The notes under the pieces are model-generated. The model was not told the DNA's origin. It saw only the letters and a list, made by a program, of their open reading frames with translations, and made no database searches. The position numbers were made by a program, and so were the translations under genes. A stretch of DNA of 64,000 nucleotides, from positions 19,271,227 to 19,335,226 of the forward strand of contig NC_092096.1 in NCBI RefSeq assembly GCF_045679555.1, in the 5' to 3' direction. Source of the DNA: Salvelinus alpinus (taxonomy: Eukaryota; Chordata; Actinopteri; Salmoniformes; Salmonidae). How positions within the stretch are numbered: position 1 is the stretch's first letter; each line of letters starts with the position of its first letter. Below, one piece after another: positions 61,701 to 64,000 of the stretch.

Positions 61701-62746
61701 GTGAACGTGCCTTAGGCATGCTGCAAGGAGGCATGAGGACTGCAGATGTGGCCAGGGCAATAAATTGCAATGTCCGTACTGTGAGACGCCTAAGACAGCG
61801 CTACAGGGAGACAGGACGGACAGCTGATCGTCCTCGCAGTGGCAGACCACGTGTAACAACACCTGCACAGGATCGGTACATCCGAACATCACACCTGCGG
61901 GACAGGTACAGGATGGCAACAACAACTGCCCGAGTTACACCAGGAACGCACAATCCCTCCATCAGTGCTCAGACTGTCCACAATAGGCTGAGAGAGGCTG
62001 CACTGAGGGCTTGTAGGCCTATTGTAAGGCAGGTCCTCACCAGACATCGGCAACAACGTCGCCTATGGGCACAAACCCACCGTCGCTGGACCTGACAGGA
62101 CTGGCAAAAAGTGCTCTTCACTGACGAGTCGTGGTTTTGTCTCGCCAGGGGTGATGGTCGTATTCGCGTTTATCGTTGAAGGAATGAGCGTTACACCGAG
62201 GCCTGTACTCTGGAGCGGGATCGATTTGGAGGTGGAGGGTCCGTCATCGTCTGGTGCGGTGTTTCACCGCATCATCGGACCGAGCTTGTTGTCATTGTCG
62301 GCAATCTCAACACTGTGCGTTACAGGGAAGACATCTTCCTCCCTCGTGTCATTATTATATATTTTTTTAGAATAAGTCAAGGGGTCTGAATACTTTCTGT
62401 ATAGTTAACACAGTACAGAAACATATAGTTTGAGTTTCACATAGTTTCATTAAACTGTGAAAAAGCAAAACCCAACATTTTAATGGAATATCTGGCATGC
62501 TGAACTCTGAAGCCCAGAAACAATTCAATGTTAATGAATAAAGCCGGCCAGCCCTGATAGATATTCACATTAACATCACAGTATGCCGAGAAGCTATTCA
62601 GAGAGAACACGAATACAAGGCTGAAGTCCTCAGACAGCCACTCACGTTGTAATGTGCCAGGGTGTTGAGTCTCTTCCACCTGCCCTCCTTCTGTGATGTC
62701 AGGTCCATGTCTGACAGGATCTGCCCTGTAGAGCCAGGCCGCCACT
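50170..62746 (-). CDS. plxnb1: B-type plexin, C-terminal part (last eight coding exons)
   Basis: Plexins are membrane receptors for semaphorins; the cytoplasmic part is a split GAP domain for small Ras/Rap GTPases with an inserted Rho-GTPase-binding domain. Exons in transcript order are 62746-62646, 57750-57666, 57387-57236, 56354-56194, 52165-51953, 51747-51672, 51563-51489 and 50274-50170. All have AG/GT borders and phases that rejoin. Seen: end of the Rho-binding fold ([24 protein letters not shown]); linker; [52 protein letters not shown], with the Arg that I take to be the second-segment catalytic arginine; [35 protein letters not shown]-stop. The VTDL end is the PDZ ligand by which B plexins bind PDZ-RhoGEF/LARG. 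About 320 residues are visible; the rest lies past 64000. B-class is firm. B1 over B2/B3 is from memory (about 70%), and the salmonid paralogue is undetermined. Confidence 0.92.
50405..51487 (-). repeat. 57-bp minisatellite, 19 copies, in the last plexin intron
   Basis: Plus-strand unit 'aaccaagaggatagggcctt', 'caaaccaccaaacaaggaag' and 'tgagtcctaaggttctt'. Copies are almost identical; the only frequent difference is 'caagagg' against 'caagtgg'. It fills nearly the whole intron between the last two plexin exons and ends at the 5' splice site: the array's 'ctaaggtttttac' runs into the donor at 51488. Nineteen stop-free codons per unit leave both strands open. Confidence 0.98.
52577..52746 (+). 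repeat. (GT)n with TCTTTGTGTG units, then (GA)n
   Basis: 'gtgtctttgtgtgt' units, then a pure GT run to about 52727, then GAGAGA to 52746. It lies in a plexin intron. Confidence 0.93.
53265..54393 (-). mobile_element. hAT-type DNA transposon, internally deleted, 8-bp TSD
   Basis: The left end 'caggggtgtcaaactcattt' and the right end 'gtatgtttgacacccctg' are inverted repeats. An exact 8-bp direct repeat, 'ctctagag', flanks them (53257-53264 and 54394-54401). CAGGGGTGTCAAACTC is a typical hAT terminus, and 8-bp duplications are diagnostic of hAT. At 1129 bp it is much shorter than an autonomous element. It lies in the plexin intron between exons 56354-56194 and 52165-51953, with its coding strand the same as the gene. 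Confidence 0.92.
53759..54094 (-). pseudogene. hAT transposase N-terminal remnant
   Basis: A 111-codon frame starts [20 protein letters not shown]. It has a BED-like zinc finger ([20 protein letters not shown] then ETHH, a C-x2-C...H-x4-H pattern) and the following [23 protein letters not shown] recognise this as the start of the hAT transposase family related to ZBED/GTF2IRD2-type proteins. The catalytic RNase-H-like domain is absent: the coding part stops after EAAVKAS and runs into a CATACA/CATATA tail. It could at most make a short DNA-binding peptide. Confidence 0.8.
54570..56053 (+). repeat. 32-36-bp minisatellite, about 44 copies
   Basis: The unit contains 'gtcagaccctaggactacaa' then 'cacggtaaggagga'. 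Two spacer types alternate, 'aaggactg' and 'gaggagga', and the right half is dominated by the second. A block with 'gtgaggaggaacagtcagac' and 'cagaccgtaggactacaaca' recurs at about 54960 and 55408, showing a local duplication of about 450 bp. It lies in a plexin intron and ends about 140 bp from an exon. Confidence 0.96.
56515..56869 (+). repeat. 28-bp minisatellite, about 12-13 copies
   Basis: The unit contains 'ccacccacccaatcagtgcg' then 'tctcctgt'. Internal copies are identical by eye. Plexin intron. Confidence 0.97.
56900..57103 (+). repeat. 11-bp minisatellite, about 18-19 copies
   Basis: The unit is 'gtaggagtaat', with 'gtgggagtaat' and 'gtaggagtagt' variants. Same plexin intron as the 28-bp array and only about 30 bp from it. 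Confidence 0.95.
57561..57640. repeat. Possible SINE/LINE tail fragment in a plexin intron
   Basis: 'gctgatcctagatctgtgcc' resembles the tail motif shared by many salmonid retroposons. It is too short for a firm family. Confidence 0.3.
57756..61396 (+). repeat. 21-bp minisatellite, about 170 copies, in a plexin intron
   Basis: The unit is 'accacatatagttaacaccg' plus 't', containing the palindrome GTTAAC in nearly every copy. Frequent variants are 'cacag/caccg', 'cccca' for 'ccaca' and 'acctat' for 'acatat'. A longer interruption, 'aagcaaggtaccacattcag', recurs at about 58886, 59212, 59915 and 60238, marking duplicated blocks of about 326 and 703 bp. Minus-strand open frames up to 331 codons are artefacts. 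It starts directly at the acceptor side of exon 57750-57666. Confidence 0.97.
61399..62401 (+). mobile_element. Composite Tc1-like insertion inside the 21-bp array
   Basis: The left end, 'aactcagcaaaaaaataaac', belongs to one Tc1 family. The right end, 'aggggtctgaatactttctg', belongs to another (the family whose start is seen at 26749). The 21-bp array is interrupted at a TATA: left flank '...cacatata', right flank 'tagttaacacagtac', so about one TA has been duplicated as in Tc1 integration. The transposase breaks off at about 62345. Confidence 0.85.
61676..62346 (+). pseudogene. Tc1 transposase pseudogene, 3' truncated
   Basis: [20 protein letters not shown] starts a good helix-turn-helix region ([32 protein letters not shown]). 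A second DNA-binding part, [17 protein letters not shown], follows. A TGA ends this frame at 62093-62095, right after HRRWT. The frame then continues with [20 protein letters not shown] (first catalytic Asp) and, after at least one frameshift, to [11 protein letters not shown] before the junction with unrelated sequence. The second Asp, the Glu and the C-terminus are missing. Confidence 0.88.
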
Positions 62747-62799
62747 CTGTGGACGGGGTGGGAAGTGCACATTAAACATTAGAATATTACTGAAAGGTG

Positions 62800-64000
62800 C
62801 AGTTGAAGATCGGAAGTTTACATACACCTTAGCCAAATACATTTAAACTCAGTTTTTCACAATTCCTGACATTTAATCCTAGTAAAAATTCCTTGTCTTA
62901 GGTCAGTTAGGATCACCACTTTATTTTAAGAATGTGAAATGTCAGAATAATAGTAGAGAGAATGATTTATTTCAGCTTTTATTTCTTTCATCACATTCCC
63001 AGTGGGTCAGAAGTTGACATACACTCAATTAGTATTTGGTAGCATTGCCTTTAAATTGTTTAACTTGGGTCAAACATTTCTGGTAGCCTTCCACAAGCTC
63101 CCCACAATAAGTTGGGCGAATTTTGGCCCATTCCTCCTGACAGAGCTGGTGTAAGTTCTACCAACAAATGTTCTATAGGATTGAGGTCCTATTGAGGCCA
63201 GAGCTGTGTGATGGCCACCCCAATACCTTGACTTTGTTGTCCTTAAGCCATTTTGCCACAACTTTGGAAGTATGCTTGGGGTCATTGTCCATTTGGAAGA
63301 CCCATTTGCGACCAAGTTTTAACTTCCTGACTGATGTCTTGAGATGTTGCTTCAATATATCCACATCATTTTCCTCCCTCATGATGCCATCTATTTTGTG
63401 AAGTGCACCAGCCCCTCCTGCATCAACGCACCCCAACAACATGATGCTGCCACCCCCGTGCTTCACGGTTCTTCGGCTTGCAAGCCTCCCCCTTTATCCT
63501 CCTAACATAACGATGGTCATTTATGGCCAAACATTTATATTTTTGTTTCACCAGACCAGAGGATATTTCTCAAAAAAAGTACGAGCTTTGTCCCCATGTG
63601 CAGTTGCAAACCATAGTCTGGCTTTTTTATGGCGGTTTTGGAGCAGTGGCATCTTCCTTGCTGAGCGGCCTTTCAGGTTATGTCGATATAGGACTCTTTT
63701 TACTGTGGATATAGATACTTTTGTACCTGTTTCCTCCAGCATCTTCACAAGGTCATTTGCTGTTGTTTTGGGATTGATTTGCACTTCTCGCACCAAAGAA
63801 CGTTCCTCTCTAGGAGACAGAACGCGTCTCCTTTCTGAGCGGTATGATGGCTGCGTCGTCCCATGGTGTTTATACTTGCGTACTATTGTTTGTACAGATG
63901 AACGTGGTATCTTGAGATTGGAAATTGCTCCCAAGGATGAACCAGATTTGTGGAGGTCTACAATTTATTTTCTGAGGTCTTGGCTGATTTCTTTTGATTT
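62800..64000 (-). mobile_element. Sleeping Beauty-type Tc1 transposon, cut by window edge
   Basis: The end 'cagttgaagatcggaagttt' followed by 'acatacacctta' is the characteristic terminal repeat of salmonid Tc1 elements of the Sleeping Beauty type. An internal direct-repeat copy, 'gggtcagaagttgacataca', lies about 200 bp inside (63004-63023), which is the IR/DR arrangement of that group. The other end lies beyond 64000. It sits in the plexin intron about 50 bp upstream (transcript sense) of exon 62746-62646. Confidence 0.9.
63029..64000 (-). pseudogene. Sleeping Beauty-type transposase pseudogene, partial
   Basis: The minus strand shows LGAISNLKIPRSSVQTIVRK (first helix-turn-helix; an in-frame stop lies just upstream near 63965). 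It continues with RRRVLSPREERSLVREVQI, then VSISTVKRVLYRHNLKGRSA (second DNA-binding part), then NRHKKARLWFATAHGDKART before a frameshift at about 63550. The segment with the first catalytic Asp appears deleted between about 63550 and 63470. The frame resumes with KHGGGSIMLLGCVDAGGAGA and the second Asp in KWVFQMDNDPKHTSKVV. The final Glu motif is damaged (WPSHSSGLNRTSIL, then a frameshift). The stop is at 63029-63031. It is an inactive copy. Confidence 0.88.

Overview
The window reads as teleost fish DNA, most likely from a salmonid. The evidence is vertebrate-type split genes, several degenerate Tc1/mariner subfamilies (one of the Sleeping Beauty type), a hAT element, tRNA-derived SINEs, fragments of fish LINEs, palindromic repeats that I remember as typical of salmon and trout genomes, and very many CA/GT microsatellites. 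There is no bacterial, phage or CRISPR content. No search was run; family names rest on motif recognition.

Two host genes can be rebuilt exon by exon, both on the minus strand. (1) An OCC1 (C12orf75-like) gene has five coding exons between 30932 and 21115. Every splice phase agrees, and the product is 63 residues with an MGC start and an NYGGVYVGLP core. (2) The last eight coding exons of a B-type plexin semaphorin receptor lie between 62746 and 50170. They run from the end of the Rho-GTPase-binding domain through the second half of the GAP domain to a C-terminal VTDL PDZ ligand. The 5' part of the plexin gene lies beyond base 64000.

Layout: 1-13 kb holds degenerate transposons (Tc1 remnants at 3.9-7.5 kb, palindromic MITEs, a solo LTR nested in a MITE) and short repeats. 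13.7-18.5 kb is a 24-bp minisatellite with a 1653-bp higher-order duplication. 18.8-20.3 kb is a nearly full-length dead Tc1 element. 21-31 kb is the OCC1-like gene, with introns packed with six minisatellites, CA/GT tracts and SINEs. 31.7-33.6 kb is a 32-bp array abutting a LINE fragment. 36.6-40.9 kb is a very homogeneous 66-bp array. 43.1-46.8 kb is a 33-bp array with a 1203-bp higher-order repeat. 49-63 kb is the plexin 3' end, whose introns carry 57-, 34-, 28-, 11- and 21-bp arrays, a hAT element with clean 8-bp target duplications, and Tc1 copies.

About 45% of the window is tandem minisatellite by my rough addition. Because most units lack stop codons, they create long open frames that are not genes. 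The most interesting points are: an array in the last plexin intron that stays open in frame with the preceding exon for about 400 codons; a (UG)n tract starting about 11 nt inside an OCC1-like intron of only 191 nt; a composite Tc1 with mismatched ends inside a minisatellite; and the higher-order structure of the large arrays.
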